Shown here one piece after another: positions 1-7,805 of a stretch of DNA of 34,625 bases (position 1 is its first letter; every line of letters begins with the position of its first letter). The notes beneath the pieces are model-generated. The model searched no databases. It had not been told where the DNA came from and saw only the letters and a program-made list of their open reading frames with translations. This stretch comes from Micromonospora deserti (GTDB lineage: Bacteria > Actinomycetota > Actinomycetes > Mycobacteriales > Micromonosporaceae). Location: the NCBI RefSeq assembly GCF_003236335.1, contig NZ_POUB01000036.1:1-34625 (forward strand), given 5' to 3'. The position numbers and the translations under genes were made by a program.

Positions 1-2
1 GC

Positions 3-86
3 CGGCGGTGGACCATGCGCTGGAAACCGGCCCTGAACGCCTTCGACATCGCGTTCGAAGGACGCCTATCCGCAGGCCGCAAGTAG
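3..86 (+). CDS. C-terminal end of an IS256-family transposase (runs in from outside the window)
   Basis: The frame that begins at base 3 is open from the window edge and ends at TAG 84-86. Its residues include RWKPALNAFDIAFEGRL, which match the closing segment typical of IS256/Mutator-type DDE transposases. Only 27 codons are visible, so the catalytic domain lies outside the window and I cannot say whether the gene is intact. An IS-end-like sequence follows within 20 bases, which supports this being the real 3' end of an element. Confidence 0.75.
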   Translation, partial: RRWTMRWKPALNAFDIAFEGRLSAGRK

Positions 87-101
87 TCTTCAACCAACCC
101 T

Positions 102-128
102 GGACACACCGTTCGTTTGACAGTCCCC
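102..128. repeat. Probable right terminal inverted repeat of the IS256-type element
   Basis: The sequence from 102 to 128, with core CACACCGTTCGTTTGACAG, resembles the terminal repeats of IS256-type elements and lies 16 bases after the transposase stop. The partner repeat is outside the window, so this rests on resemblance and position only. Confidence 0.45.
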
Positions 129-266
129 CGGGTAGTTCAAGGGTTTGGCCGTACGGTGGCCGGCCGCCGAGGAAGCGCCCTTCCAGCTTGGCGTGGGAAG
201 CCATGGCAGTGCGCACGCGTACCTTGACGCGGTTAGTTCACCCTTCGCTCATCCCACTGAGCGCTT

Positions 267-381
267 TCATCCTGGGTTTTGGCTGATCTGGGCGTGATGT
301 AGGGCGAGGATGGCCTGGACGATCGCGGCGGGGTTGCGTAGCTGGGCGGTGGCCATGATGTGCAGCGCCGCGATCGCGGCC
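267..381 (-). pseudogene. Possible C-terminal scrap of an unidentified (transposase-like) gene
   Basis: On the minus strand an open stretch ends at TGA 269-267 with ALHIMATAQLRNPAAIVQAI followed by LALHHAQISQNPG. Third codon positions are mostly G/C and the composition is protein-like, as in a genuine C-terminus. No start codon or complete domain is visible. It sits between an IS end and a second degenerate stretch, so a remnant of a mobile-element gene is my best guess. It could also be chance coding-like sequence in GC-rich DNA. Confidence 0.25.
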
Positions 382-384
382 GGG

Positions 385-608
385 CTTGCCGATGCCCGCG
401 CCGCCTTTCTCGCGCTCGCACTGGTCGACGCCAGCCGCGCGAGGGAGGCCGTGGTGGAGGCGCTGACCGCGCTGGCGCCACACCTGACCCAGTACGGCCG
501 TTTGGTCCACCTGCCCTGCTGGGCGAAACCGAGTTCGAGTACCCGCCGGGCTACCTGATCCGCTCGAACGACTGGCGGATCGACCTGACCGGGCAGGCCG
601 GTGTGTGA
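385..608 (+). pseudogene. Degenerate reading frame, function unknown, with an apparent frameshift near 515
   Basis: Two plus-strand frames look like halves of one protein. Frame 1 carries AREAVVEALTALAPHLTQYG up to about 510. Frame 3 then carries LLGETEFEYPPGYLIRSNDW and ends at 606-608. Joining them needs a small indel around 511-520. No domain is recognised and there is no start with a ribosome binding site. Bases 129-384 and 609-674 show nothing else I can name. Confidence 0.25.
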
Positions 609-674
609 TGTCAGAGGGTGCGCGGGGCGACCCCGGCGGCCCGTCGTCGAGCCGTCGGGGTCGGCGCGGTCGGG

Positions 675-842
675 TCAGCGCTCCTGTGGCCGCCGGCGGA
701 TGACCGGGGCGAGCCGGATCAGGGCCAGGCCGGCGATGAGCAGGGTCGCCCCGGCGACGATGGACCAGCCGATGCTGAGCCCGGTCACCGGGAGGGTGGC
801 GGTGCAGCCGGCGGCGGCCGCCGCGCATCCACGCGAGTACAT
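675..842 (-). CDS. 55-residue membrane micro-protein with LPVTG motif
   Basis: This short gene starts at ATG 842-840, 12 bases after the stop of the glycosyltransferase. A ribosome binding site (GAAAGGA) lies 7 bases upstream, overlapping the end of that gene. The product has an Ala/Cys-rich N-terminus, an LPVTG motif at residues 17-21, a hydrophobic segment at about 22-46 and an Arg-rich tail ending RRRPQER. That order (LPxTG, membrane helix, positive tail) is the architecture of a sortase sorting signal. Here, however, almost nothing precedes the motif and there is no clear secretion signal, so anchoring to the wall is doubtful. The tight spacing argues for co-translation with the glycosyltransferase, possibly as a membrane partner of it. 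No sortase gene is in the window. Confidence 0.72.
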   Translation of the reverse strand: MYSRGCAAAAAGCTATLPVTGLSIGWSIVAGATLLIAGLALIRLAPVIRRRPQER

Positions 843-854
843 GAGGGGTTCCTT

Positions 855-1931
855 TCAGGAGTTGATCCACACGCGGTCGGTTCCACGTAGGGTCTGGGCC
901 AGCGCCCGCCAGTAGGCGAAGGATCGGACCTGCTCGTAGCACCACTCAGGCAGTAGCGCGGCGGCGGTGAGCAGCGCCCACCAGCCCTGCCGGCGGACGG
1001 TCAGCACCCGCTCGATGACGAAGATGCCGGTGATCGGCAGCCAGCGCGGGTCCCACGGCACGTAGCCGAGGATGATCCAGCCGGCCACGAGCGTGATCAG
1101 GTAGAGCGGCACCAGCAGGGAACTGCTGTAAATTCCCAGCTGTCGCAGCCAGTTGCCGGCGTTCCACCTGCGGAAGCCGTACAGCCGCAGCGAGTCGAGC
1201 ATGCCCCGCTGCCAGCGCACCCGCTGCGTGATCAGCGCCTGCACGGTGGGCATCGAGTCGGTGATCGCGTCGAAGCCGGGCGCGACCCGGGGGCGGTAGC
1301 CGAGCGCCCGGACCGCGAAGGTCATCTCGATGTCCTCGGTGGCTGGGTCGCGGTGGTAGAACTCGCCTGGGTAGCCGGGCAGCTCACCGGTGGCCCGGGC
1401 GGCGAGGATCTGCCGCACCAGCGGGACGCGGAACAGGGTGGCCACCCCGGAGAGCACGATCGCCTTGCCGCCCTTGCGCCACACCCAGCGGGAGAACCGG
1501 GCGTACTCGTTGCCCTGGAGGATGTCCAGCAGCCGCGGCTGATGGTCCAGCCGGTAGTCGGCGCAGACCGCGCCGACGCCGCGCCGCTCCAGCACGTGAA
1601 CGGCGGCGGCCACCGCACCCGGGGCGAGGATGCTGTCCGCGTCCGTGACCAGCAGCATGTCCCGGTCATGCAGGGACGGCAGGAGCCGGTTGATCGACCA
1701 GTTGAGCGCGCCGGCCTTCTTGTGCGGATTCGGGCCGGGCATGTCCCACACCTCGGCCCCGGCGGCCCGGGCGATGGCAGCGGTGTCGTCCGAGCAGTTG
1801 TTCGGCACCACGATGAGCCGGTCCACCGGCCGGGTCTGCGCGAGCAGAGCCCGGACCGTCGCGGCGATGGTGGCCGCCTCGTTGTATGCGGGTACAACCA
1901 CCACGACCCGGGTGTGCCGGAAGGTGCTCAT
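855..1931 (-). CDS. Family 2 glycosyltransferase, membrane-associated
   Basis: The 358-residue protein opens with the GT-A nucleotide-binding segment VVVVVPAYNEAATI. It carries the metal/nucleotide DAD motif at about residues 97-99, a TED acceptor-side motif at 198-200 and QRVRW at 236-240, the QxxRW signature of processive inverting GT2 enzymes such as cellulose, chitin and hyaluronan synthase relatives. Hydrophobic segments at about 268-290 and 295-335 follow, so the enzyme should sit in the membrane with its catalytic domain in the cytoplasm. It probably transfers a sugar from a nucleotide donor to a growing glycan or lipid-linked acceptor; the substrate cannot be told from sequence. The ATG at 1931 has no strong ribosome binding site. 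The LPVTG micro-protein gene follows at once and is probably co-transcribed. Confidence 0.9.
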   Translation of the reverse strand: MSTFRHTRVVVVVPAYNEAATIAATVRALLAQTRPVDRLIVVPNNCSDDTAAIARAAGAEVWDMPGPNPHKKAGALNWSINRLLPSLHDRDMLLVTDADSILAPGAVAAAVHVLERRGVGAVCADYRLDHQPRLLDILQGNEYARFSRWVWRKGGKAIVLSGVATLFRVPLVRQILAARATGELPGYPGEFYHRDPATEDIEMTFAVRALGYRPRVAPGFDAITDSMPTVQALITQRVRWQRGMLDSLRLYGFRRWNAGNWLRQLGIYSSSLLVPLYLITLVAGWIILGYVPWDPRWLPITGIFVIERVLTVRRQGWWALLTAAALLPEWCYEQVRSFAYWRALAQTLRGTDRVWINS

Positions 1932-2139
1932 GTCCGCTTGTGGTTCCCGTTCGTGTTGCCGCCCGCGATCGTGATCAGCTGCAAGTATGGAGAGGCCCGA
2001 TCGGCAGCTCCATAGACGTGAGAACCACTCTCGCTACCTGATGATCCCCTCAGTCGGCCGGGGGTGGCCGAACCCGCCCGCCAACCGGTCGTTGCCGGCG
2101 AACGAACGGCCGGCCCGCCCTCTGTCGATCGGAGGAGGC

Positions 2140-2262
2140 TCAGCACGCGGCGTCCAGCCTCGCCCGCTGTTCGGGAGTCGACTCCAGGTCGACCGCGGCC
2201 AGGCTCTCGTCGAACCGCACAACCGAGGAGACACCGACCAGGGGGATCGCCAGCACCCTTGT
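2140..2262 (-). pseudogene. Aldo/keto reductase C-terminal remnant
   Basis: A minus-strand frame ending at TGA 2142-2140 reads IPLVGVSSVVRFDESLAAVD followed by LESTPEQRARLDAAC. This matches the closing region of aldo/keto reductases, where a 'PIVGaS..eqldEaLaAldleLt.e...LD' pattern is typical. Nothing upstream on the minus strand restores the TIM barrel, and no start codon fits, so it is a leftover. The rest of the 1932-2391 interval has no other gene that I can support. Confidence 0.5.
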
Positions 2263-2391
2263 CCTGCCACTGCTGCCGGCGCCACGGACGCCGACCGACG
2301 TATCACCTCCGTGACCCCGCGGGTGGCGCGACCAGCACCCTGCGCTGGGTCAGCCGGATCGGGCGGGATCCGCGGCGTCACCGCTGGCCGG

Positions 2392-3981
2392 TCACCGGTT
2401 GAGGCGCTTGTAGATCGGGGCGAGTCGCTTGTGTAGGTCCTGGTAGACGTCGAACGCCTCCTGGTACCTCGCCCGGTTGGCCGCGGTGGGCTCGAAGACG
2501 TGGTCGTTGCGCATCAGGTCGGGGATCTCGGCGAAGGAGATCACCCCGGTACCGACCGCGCCGATCCAGCCCGCACCGCGGACGTTGACCGCGAGCGGCT
2601 GGGCGTCGCGACGGATCTCAATGCCGAGTACGTCCGCGAAGATCTGGCACCACGCGTCCGACAGCGCGCCGCCACCGGTGATCGCCATCGAGGTGACCGG
2701 CGCGCCGAGGAACCGGTCGACCGACCTGGCCAACCATCGGGTGTTGAACGCCACCCCCTCGAAGACCGCGCGCAGCAGATCGGAGCGGTTGGTGTCGAGT
2801 GAGATGTTGAAAAAGCCCGCGCGCAGGGCCGGGTCGTCGACGGGCGCGCGTTCACCGTAAAGCCAGGGGGTGTAGAGCACACCGTTGGCGCCCGGTGGCA
2901 CGGACGGGATGATCTTGTCAAAGGCGTCGAAGATCGTCCCCTCGTCGCGGGTCACCTGCCCGGCTGCGAGCAGCGGGTCGTCGTACTCCACGACGTTGTC
3001 CCGCAGCCAGGTCAGGTTGGCGCCCGCCGTGGCCTGCAGGGCGGTCATCAGGTAGCGGTCCGGGATGGCGCACGGCACCGATGCGATCCCGGCGACGATG
3101 TCGGTCTTCTTGCGCGGCACGTGCGCTGCGATCCACGACGAGGTGCCGACGTAGAGATGCGGTTCGTTGTGGCCGGTCGTGCCGGCGCCGACCGCGGCTG
3201 CGGTGTTGTCGATGGCCCCGGCCACCACCTGCACGGACTCCGGCAACCCCAGGTGCGTGGCCGCGCTCGGTGACAGCGTGCCGATCACGTCGGTGCAGGC
3301 GACGATCGGCGGAAACTTGTCCGGGTCAATCCCGCAATCGGCGACCAGCGCGGGGGAGTAGCGGATGTCGCCCGGCCGCCGGTTGTCGGTCACCCAGGAG
3401 GTGAGGATCGAGTCGACCGTCGCCACCGTGCGGTCAGTCAGCTTGAGATTGATCCAGTCGAGCACGTTGAGGAAGGACGCGGTGCGCTCGTAGACCCCGG
3501 GCATCTCGTCGCGCACGAACAGCATGTGCGCGGCCGGGTCCTTGCCGGTCACCGACGGCATCCCGCCAGTCAGCCGCAGCCAACGGGCGATGCGGCGTAC
3601 CGAGATCCCGCCGTACGCCGGGAAGCCGCCGAATTGCCGGCGCAGGTTCGCCGCGCCGCGCATGTCGAGCCAGCTGATGCACTGGGTCAGCGGCTCCCCG
3701 GCGGCGTCGACGGCGATGGTGCCCTCGCCCTGCGTGGAGGAGCAGACCGTGGTGACCGCCCGCAGGTGCTCCGGGTGGGCACGGCCGAGGTCGCCGGTCA
3801 CCTCGGCGAGCGTGCTCCACCACGCGACGGGGTCCTGCTCGGCGCCGCCGCCGCGCAGCACCCGCAGCGGAACCGCCCGTTCGGCCCAGCCGGTGACCGT
3901 GCCGTCGGCAGCGACCAGGGCCGCCTTCATCCCCGACGTGCCGAGGTCGATCGCGAGGATCTGCGGCGCTACGGCCCCCAC
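2392..3981 (-). CDS. FGGY-family carbohydrate kinase (xylulokinase-like)
   Basis: The 529-residue product has the FGGY layout. An N-terminal ATPase-fold phosphate loop (LAIDLGTSGMKAAL, about residues 9-22) is followed by WLDMR (104-108), the AGAIDNTAAAVGAG segment with candidate catalytic Asp258, and the C-terminal AITGGGALSDAWCQIFADVL segment that closes the nucleotide site. Family members phosphorylate ketoses, polyols or sugar acids with ATP, and the sugar here is not predictable. The GTG start lies 3 bases after the stop of the aldolase-aminotransferase gene, so the two are translationally linked. The likely role is to make the phosphorylated substrate that the aldolase half cleaves. Closest recognisable flavour is xylulokinase/AI-2 kinase-like. 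Confidence 0.9.
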   Translation of the reverse strand: MGAVAPQILAIDLGTSGMKAALVAADGTVTGWAERAVPLRVLRGGGAEQDPVAWWSTLAEVTGDLGRAHPEHLRAVTTVCSSTQGEGTIAVDAAGEPLTQCISWLDMRGAANLRRQFGGFPAYGGISVRRIARWLRLTGGMPSVTGKDPAAHMLFVRDEMPGVYERTASFLNVLDWINLKLTDRTVATVDSILTSWVTDNRRPGDIRYSPALVADCGIDPDKFPPIVACTDVIGTLSPSAATHLGLPESVQVVAGAIDNTAAAVGAGTTGHNEPHLYVGTSSWIAAHVPRKKTDIVAGIASVPCAIPDRYLMTALQATAGANLTWLRDNVVEYDDPLLAAGQVTRDEGTIFDAFDKIIPSVPPGANGVLYTPWLYGERAPVDDPALRAGFFNISLDTNRSDLLRAVFEGVAFNTRWLARSVDRFLGAPVTSMAITGGGALSDAWCQIFADVLGIEIRRDAQPLAVNVRGAGWIGAVGTGVISFAEIPDLMRNDHVFEPTAANRARYQEAFDVYQDLHKRLAPIYKRLNR

Positions 3982-3984
3982 CGG

Positions 3985-6249
3985 TCAAACCCCTTCGACG
4001 AGCGCGAACACCTGGTCGAAGCGCGCGAGCGCGTCGTCGATGACCTCGTCGGTGTCGGCCATCGAGGTGTACATCCGCGACCCGGCCAGCGTGATGATGC
4101 CGTGGGCGGCGTACGCCGCACCCATCTGCTCCATCAGCCGCTTACGGGCCTTGTTCTCCTTGAGCAGCTTGATCGGGTTGCGCATGGCCAGCAGCATGAC
4201 GCCGCTGCACTCCAGGTGCACGATCGACCCCTGGTTGTAGGCGACGTAGGGCAGGCCGTACTTGTCAATCAGGCGCTGCAGGCCCCGCGTCAGCCGGTCC
4301 CCGGCACGCCCGGCGATCACCGGTGCGTTGGTGCGGGCCATCTCCTGGATCGCGAAGTAGCCGGCCGCACAGGACAGCGGGTTGGCCGAGAGCGTCCCGC
4401 CGACCTGGATGTGGGCACCGCTCTTGCCGTCGAGCCCGGAGCCGAAGACCGCCATGATGTCGGCTGACCCGCCGACGCCGCCGGCCATCGGGTAGCCGCC
4501 GGACACCGCCTTGCCCAGGACCGTCAGGTCGGGGGTGACCCCGAAGTAACCGGCCGCGCCACCGAGACCGAGACGGAAGCCGGTAACCACCTCGTCGAAG
4601 ACCAGCAACGCGCCGAACTCGTCGCACAGTTCGCGGACCTTCGCGTTGAAGTCGTACGGCACCGGGCGGGTACCGGACTCTGGGCCGACGGGCTCGACGA
4701 TCACGGCGGCCGTACCGCCCCGCAGCCGGTTCTCGATGAGCTTGCGCTTCAGTTGCCCGAGGTCGTGCGGGAAGGCCTCCCGGGTACGGCTGGTGGCGCC
4801 GAACGGGATGCCCTTGGCGTTCATCCGGTAGGTGCCGGGCACCCGCAGGCCGTACACCATGGTGTCGGACCAGCCGTGGTAGGCGCCGCCCACCTTGATC
4901 ACCATCTTCTTGCCGGTGAAGGCGCGCGCCCCGCGGACCGCCGCCATCACCGCCTCGGTACCCGAGCCCAGCGCCCGGTACATCTCAATGTGCGGCATGT
5001 ACCGGTGGATGATCTCGGCGAGCTTGAGCTCGTACTCGTGGAACAGTCCGGTCACCGGGCCGGACTCGCGGATCACCGCCGCCACCTGTTCGTTCACCGG
5101 CCCGTAGTTGCTGCCCAGGATGGTCGGGCCGCCGGCCTGCAGGAAGTCGATGTACGTGTTGCCGTCCCGGTCGGTGAGGTACGCCCCCTCGGCGGAGTCG
5201 ATCGCCAGCGGGATCGGGTAGTTGAAGGCCAGGTTGTGCTGCACGCCGCCCGGAATCCGCCGCTTGGCGCGATCGGTGATTTCCTTGCTCGCCCGGCACT
5301 TGGTCTCGAAGTAGTTGAGTACGTCGAGCAACGCGTCGTGGCGCAGCCCCCGTACCGGCTGGGCCACCAGCGCCGTGAGCCGACGCATGGTGTCCTCGAC
5401 GTCGAGGTAGCTGCTGATCGCGTAGCCGAGCCGGGCCGACTCACTCCCCGGCGGCTCGGCGACGTCGCCCTCGGAGGTCGCGGCGCTGGCCGTGGCGACC
5501 TCGGCGGCCGTCGCGTCGGCGCTGGATAACTGCTCGTCAGCGGGTACGCGTACCGGCGGGACGGCCTCGGTGATCTGCGCGGCGATCCGCTTCTCGTCCT
5601 TGCGCAGCTTGCTGAAGGCGATTTCCCGGACCGCGGCTGGGATGGTGTAGACCTTGCCGGCCTCGGTCATCAGCGCCAGCAGGTAGGCGATGGAGACCTT
5701 CTCCAGCAGCGCCATGTTGAACACCGCCCGGCCCGGGTCCGTGCCGAGGGCGACGATGCCGTGGTTGGCGATGATGAAGGCGTTGTCGCCGCTGGCGACC
5801 CTCTTCTGGACGTTCTTGGCCAGGAACCCGGTGCCCGACGGGGCGTAGTCGATGATCGCGACCTGCTTGCCGAGGAAACGCACCTGCTCGTCGGTGAGCG
5901 CCGGGATCGGCTTGCGGAGGAAGGCCAGCGCTGACGCGTACGGCTGGTGGGTGTGGATGATCGCGTTGACGTCGGGGCGCTCGCGGTAGATGTTGGCGTG
6001 CATCCCGCACTCGATCGACGGCGGCAGCCCGGTCCCCGAGGAGTCGGGGACGTGCTTGCCGGCGAAGTCGACGATGCAGACGTCCTCGACGCGCATCCTG
6101 TCGTAGTCGTAGTTGCTCGGGGTCACCGCATAGAGCTGGCGGCCGGGGATCCGGACCGAGACGTTGCCCTCGGTCGCCTTGAGGTAACCACGCCCGAGCA
6201 TCGTCCGGCACATGTCGACGACGTGCTGACGGGAGGTGCGGTGCTCCAC
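3985..6249 (-). CDS. Fusion: class II aldolase/adducin + class III aminotransferase (GSAM-like)
   Basis: One continuous frame encodes two enzymes. Residues 1 to about 215 form a class II aldolase with catalytic Glu80 and zinc ligands His99, His101 (HTH motif) and His163 (ANHG). The spacing closely follows L-fuculose-phosphate aldolase. An Ala/Ser/Glu-rich linker (about 232-277) leads to a PLP class III aminotransferase of glutamate-1-semialdehyde aminomutase type. It shows SGTEA (429-433), FDEVVTGFR with Asp552, and LGKAVSGGYP with the Schiff-base Lys580. I chose the GTG at 6249 because GAGGAG precedes it by 6 bases; another GTG at 6273 is in frame. The kinase follows after 3 bases, and a PucR regulator is divergent. 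The inferred job is retro-aldol cleavage of a sugar phosphate coupled to amino transfer or amino migration on a product. Confidence 0.92.
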   Translation of the reverse strand: MEHRTSRQHVVDMCRTMLGRGYLKATEGNVSVRIPGRQLYAVTPSNYDYDRMRVEDVCIVDFAGKHVPDSSGTGLPPSIECGMHANIYRERPDVNAIIHTHQPYASALAFLRKPIPALTDEQVRFLGKQVAIIDYAPSGTGFLAKNVQKRVASGDNAFIIANHGIVALGTDPGRAVFNMALLEKVSIAYLLALMTEAGKVYTIPAAVREIAFSKLRKDEKRIAAQITEAVPPVRVPADEQLSSADATAAEVATASAATSEGDVAEPPGSESARLGYAISSYLDVEDTMRRLTALVAQPVRGLRHDALLDVLNYFETKCRASKEITDRAKRRIPGGVQHNLAFNYPIPLAIDSAEGAYLTDRDGNTYIDFLQAGGPTILGSNYGPVNEQVAAVIRESGPVTGLFHEYELKLAEIIHRYMPHIEMYRALGSGTEAVMAAVRGARAFTGKKMVIKVGGAYHGWSDTMVYGLRVPGTYRMNAKGIPFGATSRTREAFPHDLGQLKRKLIENRLRGGTAAVIVEPVGPESGTRPVPYDFNAKVRELCDEFGALLVFDEVVTGFRLGLGGAAGYFGVTPDLTVLGKAVSGGYPMAGGVGGSADIMAVFGSGLDGKSGAHIQVGGTLSANPLSCAAGYFAIQEMARTNAPVIAGRAGDRLTRGLQRLIDKYGLPYVAYNQGSIVHLECSGVMLLAMRNPIKLLKENKARKRLMEQMGAAYAAHGIITLAGSRMYTSMADTDEVIDDALARFDQVFALVEGV

Positions 6250-6352
6250 GAGAATCTCCTCGGTCCGTGACACGGGTAGTCAGCGCGTCCATCGTCGGGC
6301 CCGGCGCGGAGCGGAATCACCGTCTTGCGACCAGCGAGATCCGGCGCTCCGT

Positions 6353-6369
6353 TTATCACGGCGTGACAA
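6353..6369. promoter_or_regulatory. Palindromic operator between the fusion gene and the PucR gene
   Basis: TTATCACG G CGTGACAA is an inverted repeat with 8-base arms, one mismatch and one central base. It lies 9 bases ahead of the regulator's GTG and 104 bases from the fusion gene's start. No other symmetric site is obvious in the 129-bp divergent interval. It is well placed for autoregulation by the adjacent PucR protein; that pairing is inference. Confidence 0.5.
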
Positions 6370-6378
6370 AATGCCGGC

Positions 6379-7563
6379 GTGACTGCGGCATCGGTGTCGT
6401 CGACTCCCTGGCAGCGCCTACCCGTGGACCTGGCCACGGCGATGCGCCCGCGCCTGGCTGTCACCGTGCGGGCGGTCGCCAGCGCGGTCGCCGGGGCGAC
6501 GCCGGCGTTCGCGACGATCGACGACGCGAAGTTCGAGCGTGACGTGCGTGCCGCCGTGCAGGTGGCGCTCGAACGCTTCATCGATCTCGTCGGCACCGAC
6601 CAGCCCGCGCTGCCGCCGCGGTTTCGCGAGGTCTTCGTCGCCCTCGGGGCCGCTGAGGCGCGCGAGGACCGCGGCCCCGAGGCGCTGCTGGCCGCCCTGC
6701 GGATGGCGTCGCGGCTGATGCTCCGGATGGCCTCCGAGTCCCTCGCCCAGGTGCGTCCGGTCGGCATCGAGGAGCTCATCGACCTGTCCGACGCGATCAG
6801 TGCGTACGTCGACGAACTGGTGGCGGCGAGCACCGACGGGTTCGCCCTGCAACTGCGTGAGCAGGCCGGGGAGGGCGACCGGCGTCGCCGCCAGCTGGCG
6901 GAGCTGCTGCTGCGCGGCAGTGCGCCGCAGAGCGTCGTCGTCGCCGCGGCGGCCGGGATCGGCTGGCGTGACCTCGACGCCGTGGTGCCTGTGCTGCTGC
7001 CGCTGGACCAGGCGCGTGACGCCAGATTCCGCTACGGTGCGGACGGTGTCGTCGCTGAGCGCGCACGCGACGCGGTGCTGCTGCTGCGTGACGGGCCCCG
7101 CGCGGCCCGGCCCCACCTGACCGACGCGCTCGTCGGACGGGGGGCCGTGGTGGGTCCGATGCTGGGCTGGGTCCAGGTGCCGGAGGCGGTACGGCTGGCC
7201 GAGGTGACCGCCGCGCTCGTCGGGCCCGATCCTGGTCCGGTCTTCGCCGACGATTATCTCGCCGTGCTGGCGCTGAAAGGGGAGCCGGGCGCGCTGGCGG
7301 TACTGGCCACCCGCCGCCTGGCACCGCTCGCGCAGCTTCGCGAGGCCCAGCGGCAGAGCCTCCTGGTGACCCTGCACAGTTGGCTGCGGCACTGGGGCTC
7401 GCGTGCTGCGGTCTCAGCCGAGCTGTTCGTCCACCCGCAGACGGTCAGTTACCGCCTGGGGCGCCTGCGCGAACTGCTCGGCGACGACCTGGACGACCCC
7501 GCTGTCAGGTTCGAGCTGCTCCTCGTCCTGGCTGCGGATGCGCCACCCGCGCGGGCCCGGTAG
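6379..7563 (+). CDS. PucR/CdaR-type transcriptional regulator
   Basis: The 394-residue protein ends in the PucR C-terminal helix-turn-helix. The segment SAELFVHPQTVSYRLGRLRE at about residues 353-372 is the recognition helix region, followed by LLGDDLDDPAVRFELLLVL. The N-terminal ~180 residues are helical and Arg/Ala-rich, and the middle resembles the degenerate linker domain of this family. PucR-type proteins usually sense metabolites of the genes beside them. This one is divergent from the aldolase-aminotransferase/kinase operon and is probably its regulator. The start is GTG 6379 with no clear ribosome binding site, so translation may be leaderless; an in-frame ATG at 6442 is an alternative. 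Confidence 0.88.
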   Translation: MTAASVSSTPWQRLPVDLATAMRPRLAVTVRAVASAVAGATPAFATIDDAKFERDVRAAVQVALERFIDLVGTDQPALPPRFREVFVALGAAEAREDRGPEALLAALRMASRLMLRMASESLAQVRPVGIEELIDLSDAISAYVDELVAASTDGFALQLREQAGEGDRRRRQLAELLLRGSAPQSVVVAAAAGIGWRDLDAVVPVLLPLDQARDARFRYGADGVVAERARDAVLLLRDGPRAARPHLTDALVGRGAVVGPMLGWVQVPEAVRLAEVTAALVGPDPGPVFADDYLAVLALKGEPGALAVLATRRLAPLAQLREAQRQSLLVTLHSWLRHWGSRAAVSAELFVHPQTVSYRLGRLRELLGDDLDDPAVRFELLLVLAADAPPARAR

Positions 7564-7611
7564 GCCGACCCGGTCGCGCCGGTCGCGTCCCGACGTTCAG
7601 ACGCCCGCAGC

Positions 7612-7792
7612 ATGAGGTGGCGTCGTACCGACTCGACGTGGGCCGGTGCGGCGTTCTCGAAAGCGTCCAGGCCTTGTGCGGGGAGCACGAGGAGCCAACC
7701 CCTGCCGTCGGTGGGGTCCGGTGTGCGCCGCAGGAGACCGCGTGCTTCCATTCGGGTCGTGCCGGGACAGCCGGCTGTGTGACCAGCCCATC
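7612..7792 (-). pseudogene. Partial duplicate of the MarR gene (decayed)
   Basis: This 181-base stretch is a direct repeat of 10710-10892 inside the complete MarR gene downstream. By eye there are about ten substitutions and one 2-base deletion (GGGTCG-TGCC against GGGTCGCGTGCC), roughly 94% identity. Read on the minus strand it covers the end of the DNA-binding helix (MGWSHSRLSRH) and the wing, but the deletion breaks the frame. It lacks both the start and the end of the gene, so it is not functional. Confidence 0.85.
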
Positions 7793-7805
7793 GTGGGGGA
7801 GCGTG

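Noticed and set aside
238..945. Long minus-strand frame of 235 codons
   Set aside because: It is Arg/Pro/Gly-rich, overlaps the end of the glycosyltransferase and the whole LPVTG gene in another frame, and has no start context.
3524..4467. Plus-strand frames antisense to the FGGY kinase and the fusion gene
   Set aside because: These are mirror frames of GC-rich genes with low-complexity composition. The minus-strand proteins have clear domains.
7380..7805. N-terminal extension of the 162-residue hypothetical protein
   Set aside because: It overlaps the end of the PucR gene and the MarR duplicate in a different frame and is Arg/Cys/Gly-rich. A good ribosome binding site supports the start at 7803/7806.
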